Source of the DNA: JAJFTV01 sp964426355
GTDB lineage: Bacteria; Chloroflexota; Anaerolineae; Anaerolineales; Anaerolineaceae
Reading direction: 5' to 3'
NCBI GenBank assembly: GCA_964426355.1
Contig: CAYRRA010000032.1
Span: 1-26,984 of the forward strand
Length of the DNA: 26,984 nucleotides
The notes beneath the pieces were generated by a model. The model was not told the DNA's origin and did not search any database. It saw only the letters and a list, made by a program, of their open reading frames with translations. Each line of letters opens with the position of its first letter. Position 1 is the stretch's first letter. Made by a program: the position numbers and the translations under genes. This document shows, one piece after another, positions 7,591-15,460 of this stretch.

Positions 7591-8176
7591 CATAAACCTC
7601 CTCTAGCGGTTCTTCGGTTGCCCTCGCGGGTTGGAGCAGCGCAGCCAGGTGCTTGCGGGCAGCTCTCAGCCACCATTTAATCGTGCTGACTGGTCTTTCC
7701 AGCCGGGTGGACATCTCTTTTTCGTTCATGTCCAGGTAATAACGCATCACGACCACCGCTCTTTGTTCGGGTGAAATCTGGCGGATTGCCCTGCGCAGAT
7801 TATCTTCACTTTCGCGGTTTTCCACCTGTTCCTCCGGGGAGGGCTGTGGGTCGATCATCCACCTGGCAAGCGTCTGTGCTTCCTCATCCGGCTCTTCTTG
7901 CAGATCAAGCAGCTTGCTTTGTTTTTGCGCACCCTTGACGGCATCGTTAACGACGATCCTGAAAAACCAGGGGGTAAAGGGGCGCTCCTCATCGAACTGA
8001 TCGATCTTTTCAACAACTTTCAAGAACGCATTCTGCACCGTTTCTTCAGCCAGTGAACGCTCCTGGGCGATCAAGAAGGCGGCTTGTACTGCCCTGACCT
8101 GATAGCGCCTGACCAGCGTTTCCAGCCCGCTGAGATCACCTTGTTTGATCCGAGAAATTGCAGTTTTATCGTCCAT
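7520..8176 (-). CDS. ECF-type RNA polymerase sigma factor
   Basis: 218 residues from the ATG at 8176, with AGGA upstream. Sigma region 2 spans about 20-95 (AEETVQNAFLKVVEKID, then PFTPWFFRIVVNDAVK). A variable acidic linker (about 100-145) follows. Region 4 spans about 150-200 (ISPEQRAVVVMRYYLDMNEKEM and a helix-turn-helix ending in STIKWWLRAARKHLAALL). Regions 1 and 3 are absent, as in all ECF sigmas. The C-terminal 25 residues are an extra basic tail encoded where the gene overlaps the next one. The sigma factor would redirect RNA polymerase to a small regulon in response to the signal sensed by the membrane partner encoded immediately downstream. The target genes cannot be told from the window. 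Confidence 0.93.
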   Translation of the reverse strand: MDDKTAISRIKQGDLSGLETLVRRYQVRAVQAAFLIAQERSLAEETVQNAFLKVVEKIDQFDEERPFTPWFFRIVVNDAVKGAQKQSKLLDLQEEPDEEAQTLARWMIDPQPSPEEQVENRESEDNLRRAIRQISPEQRAVVVMRYYLDMNEKEMSTRLERPVSTIKWWLRAARKHLAALLQPARATEEPLEEVYDGKRTYERNDAKAGGKRGAVRFD

Positions 8177-8383
8177 GCATGGTCCTGTTTGAGAATTCTC
8201 TATTAACTATATCTTTTTGCGCTGAAAAGGAGAGTACCGGAATGCGGCATATACGGTTTTTGCATGTTGGATTAAGTTCCCCGCAAAATAGAAACAAACG
8301 ACCCGCCAAACGAAATGCGGAATAAGGGTGAATACACGCCCATCCTGAATCAAGCAAGTGGAACAGTATGAATCGAACGCAGG
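8177..8383 (-). promoter_or_regulatory. Upstream region of the sigma gene with an ECF-like -35 motif
   Basis: Read on the minus strand, GGAACTT (8280-8274) resembles the GGAAC -35 element used by many ECF sigmas. It is followed 18 bases later by CGTATA. The spacing is 2-3 bases longer than usual, so autoregulation is only a suggestion. The stretch also carries the 3' flank of the CNNM operon; no clear terminator was seen there. Confidence 0.3.
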
Positions 8384-9694
8384 TTAATTTACTGTGGGAA
8401 AGCGGATGGATACCTGCGTGATGGTCAAGCCGCTCATTGCGTTCACACGCAAGATCGTTGTGCCAACGATCACCTCGTCGCCCACCGCCGGGCGGCGCCC
8501 CAGTTCTGCCCACACCAGCCCGCCAACGGTATGCACGCCGTGACCGTACGCATCGAGCGCCACGTATGGCTGAATGTCTTCCAGGCTTACGGTACCCTGC
8601 ACGATAAGATGACCTGCTGCAACCAGTTTGAGCGGCGCTTCCTCTTTGAAGTCGAACTCATCGCGCACTTCCCCCACCACCTCTTCGAGGATATCTTCCA
8701 ATGCGACCAGCCCGAGCGTACCGCCGTATTCATCCATCACGATGGCAATTTGCTGGCGCTGGCGTTGTAAGTCGGCGAGCAGCGCCTTGACCGGCAGGTT
8801 TTCCGGTACGAAAATGACCGGGCGCAGCAAGGTTTTGAGATTGAACGGTTGACCCGAAAGCTGCTGACGCACCAGGTCTTTCAGATGCAACATCCCGGTG
8901 ATGTTGTCGATGTGTTCGTGATAGACCGGCAGGCGGTTGTAGGATTTTTCGGTGAAGATCTCCAGCAACGCCTCTTCGCTGAGGTGATCGGGGATGGCAG
9001 TGACCAGCGGGCGCGGCACCATGATTTGATCCACGCGCTCTTCGGTAAAATCGAGAATATTATTCACCAGCGTTTGCGCATTTTCTTCCAGCAGCCCCTC
9101 GGCGTAACTCTCGGAGAAGAGCAATTCCAGTTCTTTCAGCGAATAGAGCCGGCTGCCCTCTCCGGCGGTCTGGATGCCGAACAGTTTGAGCGTCCAGAGA
9201 CCGATGTGGTTCAGCAGAGTGACCGGGATGGAAAAGATACTCCCTGCCAGCCGCATGGGGTTCGCCAGGGTGAGCACTGTGCCTTCAGCGTTTTGGAGCG
9301 AAAGCGATTTGGGCACCATCTCACCAATTACGACGTGCAGATAGGTGATCAACGAAAGGGCGAAGATAAACGAGATCGTGTGCACGATCGCTCCCTCCAG
9401 CCCAAACCAATCATGCAGCGGCGGTTCGATCAGGTGGGCGATTGCCGGTTCGGCGTACATACCCAACCCCAGGCTGGCAAGCGTAATGCCGAGCTGCGCG
9501 GTGGCAATGTAACGGTCGGTTTTACGCCGGTCTAGCAGAACGCTGTGCACCCAGCGCGCCGCGACGTTGCCTTCATCAGCAAGCTGCTTAACGCGCGTTG
9601 GGCGCACACCAATGATGGCAAATTCTGCCGCAACGAACAAGCCATTGATCAGGATCAGCACGATGATAACGACAAAGGAGAAGACCACAGCCAT
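8384..9694 (-). CDS. CNNM/CBS/CorC-HlyC family membrane protein (second of pair)
   Basis: 436 residues. The N-terminal CNNM (DUF21) transmembrane domain covers about 1-190, with FVAAEFAIIGVRPTR at the first helix end and the signature GEMVPKS at 124-130. A CBS pair covers about 220-340 (MVPRPLVTAIP, then IAIVMDEYGGTLGLVALEDILEE). The C-terminal CorC_HlyC domain (about 350-432) includes TVGGLVWAELGRRPAVGDEV. Family members are associated with Mg2+/Co2+ transport or with membrane functions first labelled haemolysin; the ion is not determinable here. The start codon overlaps the stop of the upstream paralogue in TGATG, so the two are translationally coupled and may form a heteromer. Confidence 0.93.
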   Translation of the reverse strand: MAVVFSFVVIIVLILINGLFVAAEFAIIGVRPTRVKQLADEGNVAARWVHSVLLDRRKTDRYIATAQLGITLASLGLGMYAEPAIAHLIEPPLHDWFGLEGAIVHTISFIFALSLITYLHVVIGEMVPKSLSLQNAEGTVLTLANPMRLAGSIFSIPVTLLNHIGLWTLKLFGIQTAGEGSRLYSLKELELLFSESYAEGLLEENAQTLVNNILDFTEERVDQIMVPRPLVTAIPDHLSEEALLEIFTEKSYNRLPVYHEHIDNITGMLHLKDLVRQQLSGQPFNLKTLLRPVIFVPENLPVKALLADLQRQRQQIAIVMDEYGGTLGLVALEDILEEVVGEVRDEFDFKEEAPLKLVAAGHLIVQGTVSLEDIQPYVALDAYGHGVHTVGGLVWAELGRRPAVGDEVIVGTTILRVNAMSGLTITQVSIRFPTVN

Positions 9695-11034
9695 CAGCCA
9701 TCCCCTCCGCTCTTAAATTGAACGCAAACCCTGGCAACGGATTGATGATTTACCGCATCCACGCGCAGGTGGATGCCATCCACATCGACCTCGTCACCTA
9801 CCTGCGCGATGCGCCCCAATTCGTCCATGATCAACCCGCCAACGGTGCGCGAGCTTTCATGGGGCAGGTCGATCTCGAACATGTTGTTGAACGTGGCAAT
9901 GAGCAGGTCGCCGCGCACGCTTACCTGTCCGCCCGCCATGTGCGTGACGAGTGCCTGTTCCTGGTCAAACTCATCCTGCAGCTCGCCAAAGAGCTCTTCG
10001 ATCAGGTCTTCGCGCGTGATTAGACCGCTGGTGCCGCCGAACTCGTCAAAGACGATGGCGACATAGCTTTCCGCTTCGTTCAGGCGCTGCCAGACCTCGT
10101 TGATGTTGAGCGTTTCGGGCACAAAAGGAACACCCCGCACAATCGAGCGGATATCTGCAGCGGGGTCAGAGCGGTAGAGGGTGAACAAATCGCGCAGGTG
10201 AACGATGCCCAGGATATGATCCATATCGCCCTCGTAGACCGGGAGGCGCGTGTAAGCAGAATCGGCAGCCATTTGCAGCACCTCGAGCACCGGGTGGTGA
10301 ACCTCAGCGGCTACGATGCGGTTGCGCGGTACGATGACATCGGCGGCGCGTAATTCACTGCTGCGGAAGATGTTATGCAAAAAGCGATTTTCGTCATCGG
10401 CAATCAAGCCACCGCGCTGGCTTTCCTGTGCGAGGATAAGGATTTCTTCAGGTGAAAAAACCTGGGTGTGCCGCTCACCAGCCGATGCCCCCAGCAGTTT
10501 CAGCAGCAGTCGTCCACTGCCGTTGAGCAGCACGATAAGGGGTTTGAGCAGGTAATTGGCTGACCAGGTCATCGGCAATGCCGTAATCAGCGCCAGTTTT
10601 TCGGGGTACTGGATGGCAATCGACTTGGGCACCAGCTCGCCCATAATCACCTGCAGCGTGGTGAGCACAATCAGAACCACGGTAGCCGCAATACCTGAGG
10701 CGACAATGTGCGTACCGGCTTCGGCTGTGCCAATACCAACCAGACGTTCAATCAGCGGCGCGATCAGGGGTGCTATTTGCCGTTCGCCGTAAATGCCGAG
10801 CACGATGCTGGAAAGCGTGATGCCCACCTGACTGGCGGCGATGTAATTGTCGAGCTTGTGGGGGTCGAGGAGAACGGGCAACACAAGACGAGCAAACCGG
10901 TTTCCCCCTTCTGCAGCCTGAATGATGCGCGTTTTACGTGCGCTGACAGTAGCAAACTCACCGGCAACATATAAGCCGTTGATAAAAATTAAAAGTGAGA
11001 CAACGAAAAAGATTGTCAGGAGGGTCAGCGCCAC
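9694..11034 (-). CDS. CNNM/CBS/CorC-HlyC family membrane protein (first of pair)
   Basis: 446 residues with a GTG start at 11034, chosen because AGGAGG lies 8 bases upstream. It has the same order as its neighbour: a CNNM transmembrane domain (about 1-190) with LYVAGEFATVSARKTR and GELVPKS at 132-138; a CBS pair (about 220-350) with IVPRNRIVAAE and YVAIVFDEFGGTSGLITREDLIEE; and a C-terminal CorC_HlyC domain with TVGGLIMDELGRIAQVGDEV. It is clearly paralogous to the downstream gene but not near-identical, so the duplication is old. The operon promoter is probably the extended -10 box at 11104-11112, leaving a leader of about 60 bases. Confidence 0.93.
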   Translation of the reverse strand: MALTLLTIFFVVSLLIFINGLYVAGEFATVSARKTRIIQAAEGGNRFARLVLPVLLDPHKLDNYIAASQVGITLSSIVLGIYGERQIAPLIAPLIERLVGIGTAEAGTHIVASGIAATVVLIVLTTLQVIMGELVPKSIAIQYPEKLALITALPMTWSANYLLKPLIVLLNGSGRLLLKLLGASAGERHTQVFSPEEILILAQESQRGGLIADDENRFLHNIFRSSELRAADVIVPRNRIVAAEVHHPVLEVLQMAADSAYTRLPVYEGDMDHILGIVHLRDLFTLYRSDPAADIRSIVRGVPFVPETLNINEVWQRLNEAESYVAIVFDEFGGTSGLITREDLIEELFGELQDEFDQEQALVTHMAGGQVSVRGDLLIATFNNMFEIDLPHESSRTVGGLIMDELGRIAQVGDEVDVDGIHLRVDAVNHQSVARVCVQFKSGGDG

Positions 11035-11103
11035 GGGCTTCGCCTCCTGCCGGCTAGGTCATCATCATCCATCTGTGCTAACTCGCATGTTCACAGTGGC
11101 GAT

Positions 11104-11112
11104 ATTATAGCA
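11104..11112 (-). promoter_or_regulatory. Extended -10 promoter of the CNNM operon
   Basis: On the minus strand this reads TGCTATAAT, a perfect extended -10 box. No convincing -35 box lies 16-18 bases upstream. Transcription would start near 11097. Confidence 0.6.
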
Positions 11113-11152
11113 TATTCGTGCAGGGGATAAATGGCGGGAGATGCATGTTTTC

Positions 11153-11168
11153 CACCACCCGGGTGGTG
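11153..11168. promoter_or_regulatory. 16-bp perfect palindrome, candidate operator
   Basis: CACCACCCGGGTGGTG is a perfect dyad without a loop. It is centred almost midway between the two divergent extended -10 boxes (about 54 and 57 bases from their centres). It could bind a dimeric regulator shared by the CNNM and OsmC operons. Confidence 0.4.
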
Positions 11169-11211
11169 ATACTCGCATACCCTTCTGTAATCTCATCGCT
11201 CCCTTCTCTCT

Positions 11212-11220
11212 TGATATAAT
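11212..11220 (+). promoter_or_regulatory. Extended -10 promoter of the OsmC-like gene
   Basis: TGATATAAT is a perfect TGnTATAAT box. Transcription would start near 11227, giving a leader of about 40 bases with GGAG before the ATG at 11268. Confidence 0.6.
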
Positions 11221-11267
11221 AACCGGTAGCTATTGAACGCTCAAATTTCACATACGGAGAAAAAAAC

Positions 11268-11660
11268 ATGTCCGAACGCGAGGTACGCATTCAGTTTGCC
11301 CCCGACTCAAAGGCGATCGAGGTGAGTGTTGGAGATTTCACCATTACGGTTGATGGAGGAGACCAGACCAACCCATCCCCGGGTGTGTATTTCCTCACAG
11401 GTTTGCTAGCTTGCACTGCCTCAACGGCGCGCGGCTACTGCGCCTCCAACGGGCTGCCGCTGCCCCTCGGGATGAAGGCAGTTGTTGAAAATGACGATGG
11501 TACTCGCCTGGTTAGCACGGTGAAAATGCAGCTTTTGGTTCCATCGGATTTTCCCGAAGACCGTCTTGATGCGTTACTTAAAGCTGCCGGCAAATGCACG
11601 GTTAAGAAATGGTGGCAAAACCCGCCGGAGTTCAGCGTTCAAACTGAGATTGTCTCCTGA
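11268..11660 (+). CDS. OsmC/Ohr family protein
   Basis: 130 residues, with GGAG about 9 bases before the ATG. The OsmC fold is shown by the N-terminal strand region with an acidic-Gly turn (FTITVDGGDQTNPSPG), the central helix with the first conserved cysteine (LLACTASTARGYC, Cys49), and the second conserved cysteine in GKCTVKKWW (Cys110). The 61-residue spacing between the two cysteines is close to that of OsmC and Ohr, where the pair reduces organic hydroperoxides. Cys58 is an extra cysteine. Many family members have other or unknown roles, so the peroxidase activity is an inference. The DUF4838 gene starts 10 bases after the stop, so the two are probably co-transcribed. Confidence 0.88.
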   Translation: MSEREVRIQFAPDSKAIEVSVGDFTITVDGGDQTNPSPGVYFLTGLLACTASTARGYCASNGLPLPLGMKAVVENDDGTRLVSTVKMQLLVPSDFPEDRLDALLKAAGKCTVKKWWQNPPEFSVQTEIVS

Positions 11661-11670
11661 TCGGTTTAAT

Positions 11671-13653
11671 ATGCATAAGCTCGATTTATCTGATCACTGG
11701 CAAATTATCCTCAACAGCGATAACCCAACGGCATTGTTAGCTGCGCGCGAGCTGCAAACCTTTTTGGAACGCATCTGCGGGAAAAGGTTAGCGATCCATG
11801 CTCAACCGGAGGGGCATAACCCTTCTTTTTACCTTTGCTTTCTGGAGGGTGATGAAGATGGCTTTGAATGGCACCGCGACAACGGCGATATCTGCATCAC
11901 CGGGTTCAGCCCGCGCGGGCTGCTCTATGGCGTGTACAGCTTTCTCGAAGCCCTGGGCTGCTGCTGGTTCGCCCCCGGTGCTGCCGGCGAGGTTGTTCCC
12001 CAGGGGAGCTGCTTTGACCTGCCGGATGAACCTGTGCGCGAAAAACCGGCACTGCCAGGGCGCTGCCTGATCATCGGTCACCAGGCTTTTATGGAAGATG
12101 TGGCTGATTGGGTAGTTTGGGCTGGGCGAAACCGGCTGAACACCATTTTTTTCCATACCACCAACGGCTCGCTGGCTTTGGGCGCTGTGCCAGAAAGCCA
12201 GTACCTGGCATTCAAAGCGGTGTACCTGCCTTTAATGCAGGAGCGCGGCATGACCCTGGAGCACGGCGGGCATGGGTTGGCAGACCTGCTGCCGCGCTCA
12301 CTCTTCACACAAATGCCTGAAGCTTTTCGACTGAATACCGGAAAGCGCACACCCGACCACAATTTCTGCCCCTCCTGCCAGCCCGGTCTGGATATCATCC
12401 GCCAGAACGCTGAAAAGCATTTCAGTGCACACCCTGAGGTGGATGTGTTTCATCTATGGGCAGATGACATACCCGGCGGAGGCTGGTGCGAGTGCGAAAC
12501 CTGCTGTGCCTATACTGCCAGCGAACAACTTTTGCTGGCGACCAATGCCGTTGCCGAAGCCTTGCAAGCTGTTAACCCGGCTGCACAGATCAGTTTTATT
12601 GCCTATCACGATACCGAAACGCTGCCGGTTAAAGTGACGCCCCATCCCAACGTGCACATGCTTTGGGCGCCCCGTATGCGTTGCTATGCTCATGGCAGTG
12701 AAGATGCTGCATGCAGCCTGAACGTGCCCCATTACAACCAGACTTTCCGCAAACAGGCGCAGTATTTTCAACACAGCAAGGCAAAACCAGCGCGCATCTT
12801 TGAGTATTACCTGGACGCGGTACTGTTCAAATCGGTACTGCCGCCTCTGCCTGCGGTAATTCAGCAGGACGTGCGGTTTTACCGGGACGCTGGCGCGCAT
12901 ACCCTGCAGGCATTGATGACCGGTGACTATGCCTGGACTTCTCCACAGTTGAACGTCTGGCTGTTCCCACGCCTGGCATGGAACCCTGAGCAGAACCTCG
13001 ACCATCTCATCACTCAGTTCAGCCGCGCGGCTTTTGGCTGTGATTTGCTGGCGTATTACCGTGCCTTAGAAGCTGCCTTTGCCATTGCATTGGATATTGT
13101 GCCTGAACAGGTGCGCCTGACGGTGGTGCACGGCATTCAACAAATCTGGGATACGCCGCCAGCCGATATGGGCGACCCGGTATTTGCCCCGGTTGCGGTA
13201 CTGGAGCAGAAATGCAGCCGCCATGCGGAAATGTTTAACTGGATTGCACAAGCTGAAGGCATATTACAGAAATGCAAGCCCGGCGCAGACCGACGGTTGG
13301 AAACGGAGTTGAGCTACTTTGAGCTGCAAAAACAATGGCTGACTTTCGATCATCACCGGCTGCATCTCTACACCGCCCTGGAGCAAGGCGAACTTCTGGA
13401 AGCTAAAAATCACTTGCGGAAGGCGTTTTCGGCGTTGAAAAAGGTTTACCGCTGGGGGCAGCGCAACATAAAATCGGCAAAACAGCGGGTCAACTTCCAC
13501 TTTATACAGTTCTATACCTGGCAAATCCGATTGGAGAAAATTCATGCAGAACATTTCAGCAAAGGGTTGATGAAGAAATGGCGCGAATTTGTAACGAAAA
13601 CTTGTCTGGCTCGTCTTTATATACAATTACGAGGGATGTATAGTTCAAAATAG
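11671..13653 (+). CDS. DUF4838 family protein, glycoside-hydrolase-like
   Basis: 660 residues. The frame is open upstream into osmC, but the ATG at 11671 is 10 bases after the osmC stop and gives a sensible N-terminus. No clear ribosome binding site is present, so coupling is likely. Residues about 1-115 resemble the small N-terminal domain of GH20/GH67 enzymes: ELQTFLERICGKRL, then GFSPRGLLYGVYSFLEALGCCWFAPG. The DUF4838 core holds two cysteine clusters, C233-P-S-C236 and W272-C273-E-C275-E-T-C278-C279, with HLWADDIPGGG between them. A helical C-terminal region (about 480-660) follows. There is no signal peptide, so it seems cytosolic. A glycan substrate is plausible but unproven for the family. 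Confidence 0.82.
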   Translation: MHKLDLSDHWQIILNSDNPTALLAARELQTFLERICGKRLAIHAQPEGHNPSFYLCFLEGDEDGFEWHRDNGDICITGFSPRGLLYGVYSFLEALGCCWFAPGAAGEVVPQGSCFDLPDEPVREKPALPGRCLIIGHQAFMEDVADWVVWAGRNRLNTIFFHTTNGSLALGAVPESQYLAFKAVYLPLMQERGMTLEHGGHGLADLLPRSLFTQMPEAFRLNTGKRTPDHNFCPSCQPGLDIIRQNAEKHFSAHPEVDVFHLWADDIPGGGWCECETCCAYTASEQLLLATNAVAEALQAVNPAAQISFIAYHDTETLPVKVTPHPNVHMLWAPRMRCYAHGSEDAACSLNVPHYNQTFRKQAQYFQHSKAKPARIFEYYLDAVLFKSVLPPLPAVIQQDVRFYRDAGAHTLQALMTGDYAWTSPQLNVWLFPRLAWNPEQNLDHLITQFSRAAFGCDLLAYYRALEAAFAIALDIVPEQVRLTVVHGIQQIWDTPPADMGDPVFAPVAVLEQKCSRHAEMFNWIAQAEGILQKCKPGADRRLETELSYFELQKQWLTFDHHRLHLYTALEQGELLEAKNHLRKAFSALKKVYRWGQRNIKSAKQRVNFHFIQFYTWQIRLEKIHAEHFSKGLMKKWREFVTKTCLARLYIQLRGMYSSK

Positions 13654-13738
13654 GGTTTGTATCGGTTTAAAATACTCAAGAAGAACTTAAACACCTTCTT
13701 CGGCTTTATGGACTATACAATTATGTAATTTGATTCTA

Positions 13739-13767
13739 TTGAATTTTTACGCCGTTTTTCCGATAAT
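13739..13767 (+). promoter_or_regulatory. Promoter of the Flp pilin gene
   Basis: TTGAAT (13739-13744), 17 bases, GATAAT (13762-13767). Transcription would start near 13774, giving a leader of about 43 bases. Confidence 0.7.
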
Positions 13768-13816
13768 AAAAGAAGGTGAACGAGTTTTTCACTAGTTTAG
13801 AATGGAGGTGATTCTT

Positions 13817-13963
13817 ATGTTGTTTGCACCCAAAGAAAAGGGTCAAGGTTTGGTAGAGTATGCGTTGATTCTGGTTCTCGTGGCAGTGGTTGTTATTGTA
13901 ATTCTCGCCCTGCTCGGTCCGGCTATCGGCAACATCTTCTCCAATGTCGTACAAGCCGTCTAA
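13817..13963 (+). CDS. Flp-type (type IVb) pilin, 48 residues
   Basis: A very short gene with a strong GGAGGTG site 7 bases before the ATG. The prepilin has a short basic leader (MLFAPKEKG) followed by QGLVEYALIL, with Glu at +5 and Tyr at +6 of the predicted cleavage after Gly9, the hallmark of Flp pilins. A 20-residue hydrophobic helix follows (LVLVAVVVIVILALLG) and a short tail (NIFSNVVQAV). Flp pilins are cleaved by a TadV-like peptidase and assembled by a Tad secretion system into thin adhesive fibres. No tad or rcp gene lies in the window, so it is an orphan locus. It has its own promoter and terminator, suggesting abundant independent expression. Confidence 0.88.
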   Translation: MLFAPKEKGQGLVEYALILVLVAVVVIVILALLGPAIGNIFSNVVQAV

Positions 13964-13991
13964 TTTTTTTATTCCGTCTAATTATTTCATT

Positions 13992-14024
13992 GGAAAAGGT
14001 CCTACTTTTTTTGGGACCTTTTTC
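13992..14024 (+). terminator. Terminator of the Flp pilin gene
   Basis: GGAAAAGGTCC (13992-14002) pairs with GGACCTTTTTC (14014-14024), with one G-U pair, around an 11-base T-rich loop. CGTTTTA follows. The strong stem just past the pilin stop fits a Rho-independent terminator, and the A-rich left arm could also serve the opposite strand. Confidence 0.8.
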
Positions 14025-14073
14025 GTTTTAAACGGCAGGAAATTTTCTCAGGCGAACATGGGGGAATGTGCGT

Positions 14074-14457
14074 TTACAAGGCGAAATACATGATGATGTA
14101 GTAGAGCAGCAAAGAAAACAGGATCACACCACCTTCGGTGATGAAAACGCGCAGCAGGCGTTTCCACATCAAACCTTCCTGTACCCCTTTACGCAAATAA
14201 TCTTCAGCAAAAACGATACTCGCCAGAATCAGCACGCCGCTGATCAGTATACCCAGGTTGGAGATGCCTTTCACCTGCACCTGGTTGTAACCCAGCAAAA
14301 ACGCGATTTGGATGATGTTCATGCGAACACGGAACAACAGAAATGCTGCCAATACCAGAAAGGCGATGAAAAATAAATAGACAAGGATGTAACGACCGGC
14401 GATTTGAAGGTTTTGATTGGGCTTTTTTTCAGGTTGTTTTGAGATATTGGAAGACAT
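14074..14457 (-). CDS. Small integral membrane protein, unknown function
   Basis: 127 residues, with AAAGGA about 6 bases before the ATG. The N-terminal 20 residues are polar and Lys/Gln-rich. Three transmembrane helices follow at about 22-43 (YILVYLFFIAFLVLAAFLLF), 66-85 (NLGILISGVLILASIVFAE) and 104-125 (FITEGGVILFSLLLYYIIMY). The charged loop LRKGVQEGLMWKRLL lies between the second and third. No family was recognised. Its stop faces the pilin terminator. Nothing nearby suggests a task. Confidence 0.7.
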   Translation of the reverse strand: MSSNISKQPEKKPNQNLQIAGRYILVYLFFIAFLVLAAFLLFRVRMNIIQIAFLLGYNQVQVKGISNLGILISGVLILASIVFAEDYLRKGVQEGLMWKRLLRVFITEGGVILFSLLLYYIIMYFAL

Positions 14458-14795
14458 GACAGTCCTTTGTTATTGCTACGATACCTCTCATTTTACAATA
14501 AAACACGTTCCTGCATCCAGTGGCGCACTTGCTTATTATAATCAAAACAGGAAAAGCAGCCTGTGTAGGGGCAGTCGCATATCCTTTTTTTTACGAACAA
14601 TGCATTTTCACCCTTCGCCCAGCCCTTTACCGATGCGAAAAAGGGGAGAAAATGTTTTTTGAGGTTGTCCCAAAATGAGTTGTGGCGTAGTAATCCCTGA
14701 CAGGTAATTCGTAATCAGTAAACGGTGATTGGGTTGGGGCGAGGCGCAATAGCTGTTGTTGGGTTTCGAGAGGGCATTGGAACGCAACCCAGGTT

Positions 14796-14896
14796 GTCAT
14801 CCCGAAGCGCAAGCGAGGAATCACTGTTGCCTTTGCGTGGCAGGCTACGCTGCTGTGCATAAACCCGGGTGGATGCCTCGTTGCACTCGGCATGAC
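14796..14896. repeat. MITE/REP-like palindromic element, copy 1
   Basis: The left arm GTCATCCCGAAGCGCAAGCG (from 14796) is an imperfect inverted match of the right arm ending TCGGCATGAC (14887-14896). Read outward-in, both arms follow GTCATSCCGA, then GCAA, then CGAGG. A further direct copy of the left-arm core lies at 14911-14939. Confidence 0.65.
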
Positions 14897-15058
14897 AGTA
14901 CGCCCTGGTTGTCATCCCGAAGCGCAAGCGAGGGATCACCGTTGCCCCGGCGTGGCAGGCAGCCCGTGACAGGTGATTCGTAATGGGTAAACGGTGATTG
15001 GGTAGGGCGCGGTGGATGTTGTCGGGTTTCCAGGGGTCATCGGAACGCAACCCACATT

Positions 15059-15159
15059 GTCATCCCGAAGCGCAAGCGAGGAATCACTGTTGCCTTTGCG
15101 TGGCAGGCTACGCTGCTGTGCATAAACCCGGGTGGATGCCTCGTTGCACTCGGCATGAC
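15059..15159. repeat. MITE/REP-like palindromic element, copy 2
   Basis: The exact second copy of the palindromic element, 263 bases downstream. It too is followed by a direct copy of the left-arm core, at 15174-15202. Confidence 0.65.
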
Positions 15160-15454
15160 AGTACGCCCTGGTTGTCATCCCGAAGCGCAAGCGAGGGATC
15201 ACCGTTGCCACTGCCTGCCAGGATAATGAGCGTAAAAACGAGCAGCGCGGACAAGACCCGCTTGCGAGGATCTCTGATCCGAGCCAGGGTACAGCAGCAA
15301 ACAACATTCGCGAGAGTACAGGCAAAGAGGCTGCTTTTTTAGACAGCCTCAATTCCTTATAGGGTGGGGGTGGAGGTTTTATAAATAAAACCTATTTAGA
15401 TGAGATTGTCCTGCAGCCAGTGTGCATCCAATGAGCATTGCCTTACAAATTGTA

Positions 15455-15460
15455 TATAAT
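15455..15460 (+). promoter_or_regulatory. Candidate -10 box of the kinase gene
   Basis: A perfect TATAAT within TGTATATAATG. The -35 region is poor (TGAGCA at 15432-15437). It would give a leader of about 105 bases. Confidence 0.35.

Larger units (their letters stand above)
14698..15209. repeat. Two tandem units of about 265 bp, with 153 bp perfectly duplicated
   Basis: Both units begin TGACAGGT (14698 and 14967). They diverge slightly in their first 90 bases, then are identical over 14794-14946 and 15057-15209, exactly 263 bases apart. The perfect identity over 153 bp indicates a recent duplication or gene conversion. Confidence 0.9.

Noticed and set aside
8849..9535. 228-codon open frame on the plus strand
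   Set aside because: It is antisense to the CNNM gene, whose domain motifs are unmistakable.
11566..11670. Upstream ATG for the DUF4838 gene inside the OsmC gene
   Set aside because: It would overlap OsmC by about 95 bases and add residues unrelated to the family. The ATG at 11671 fits better.
14794..15209. Possible CRISPR array
   Set aside because: There are four copies of a 29-base core, but the spacing alternates 115/148, the intervening sequence is itself duplicated, and there are no cas genes. It is a tandem duplication instead.
14627..15352. Several open frames of 75-138 codons on both strands
   Set aside because: They are translations of the duplicated repeat, with the same peptides appearing twice and no ribosome binding sites.
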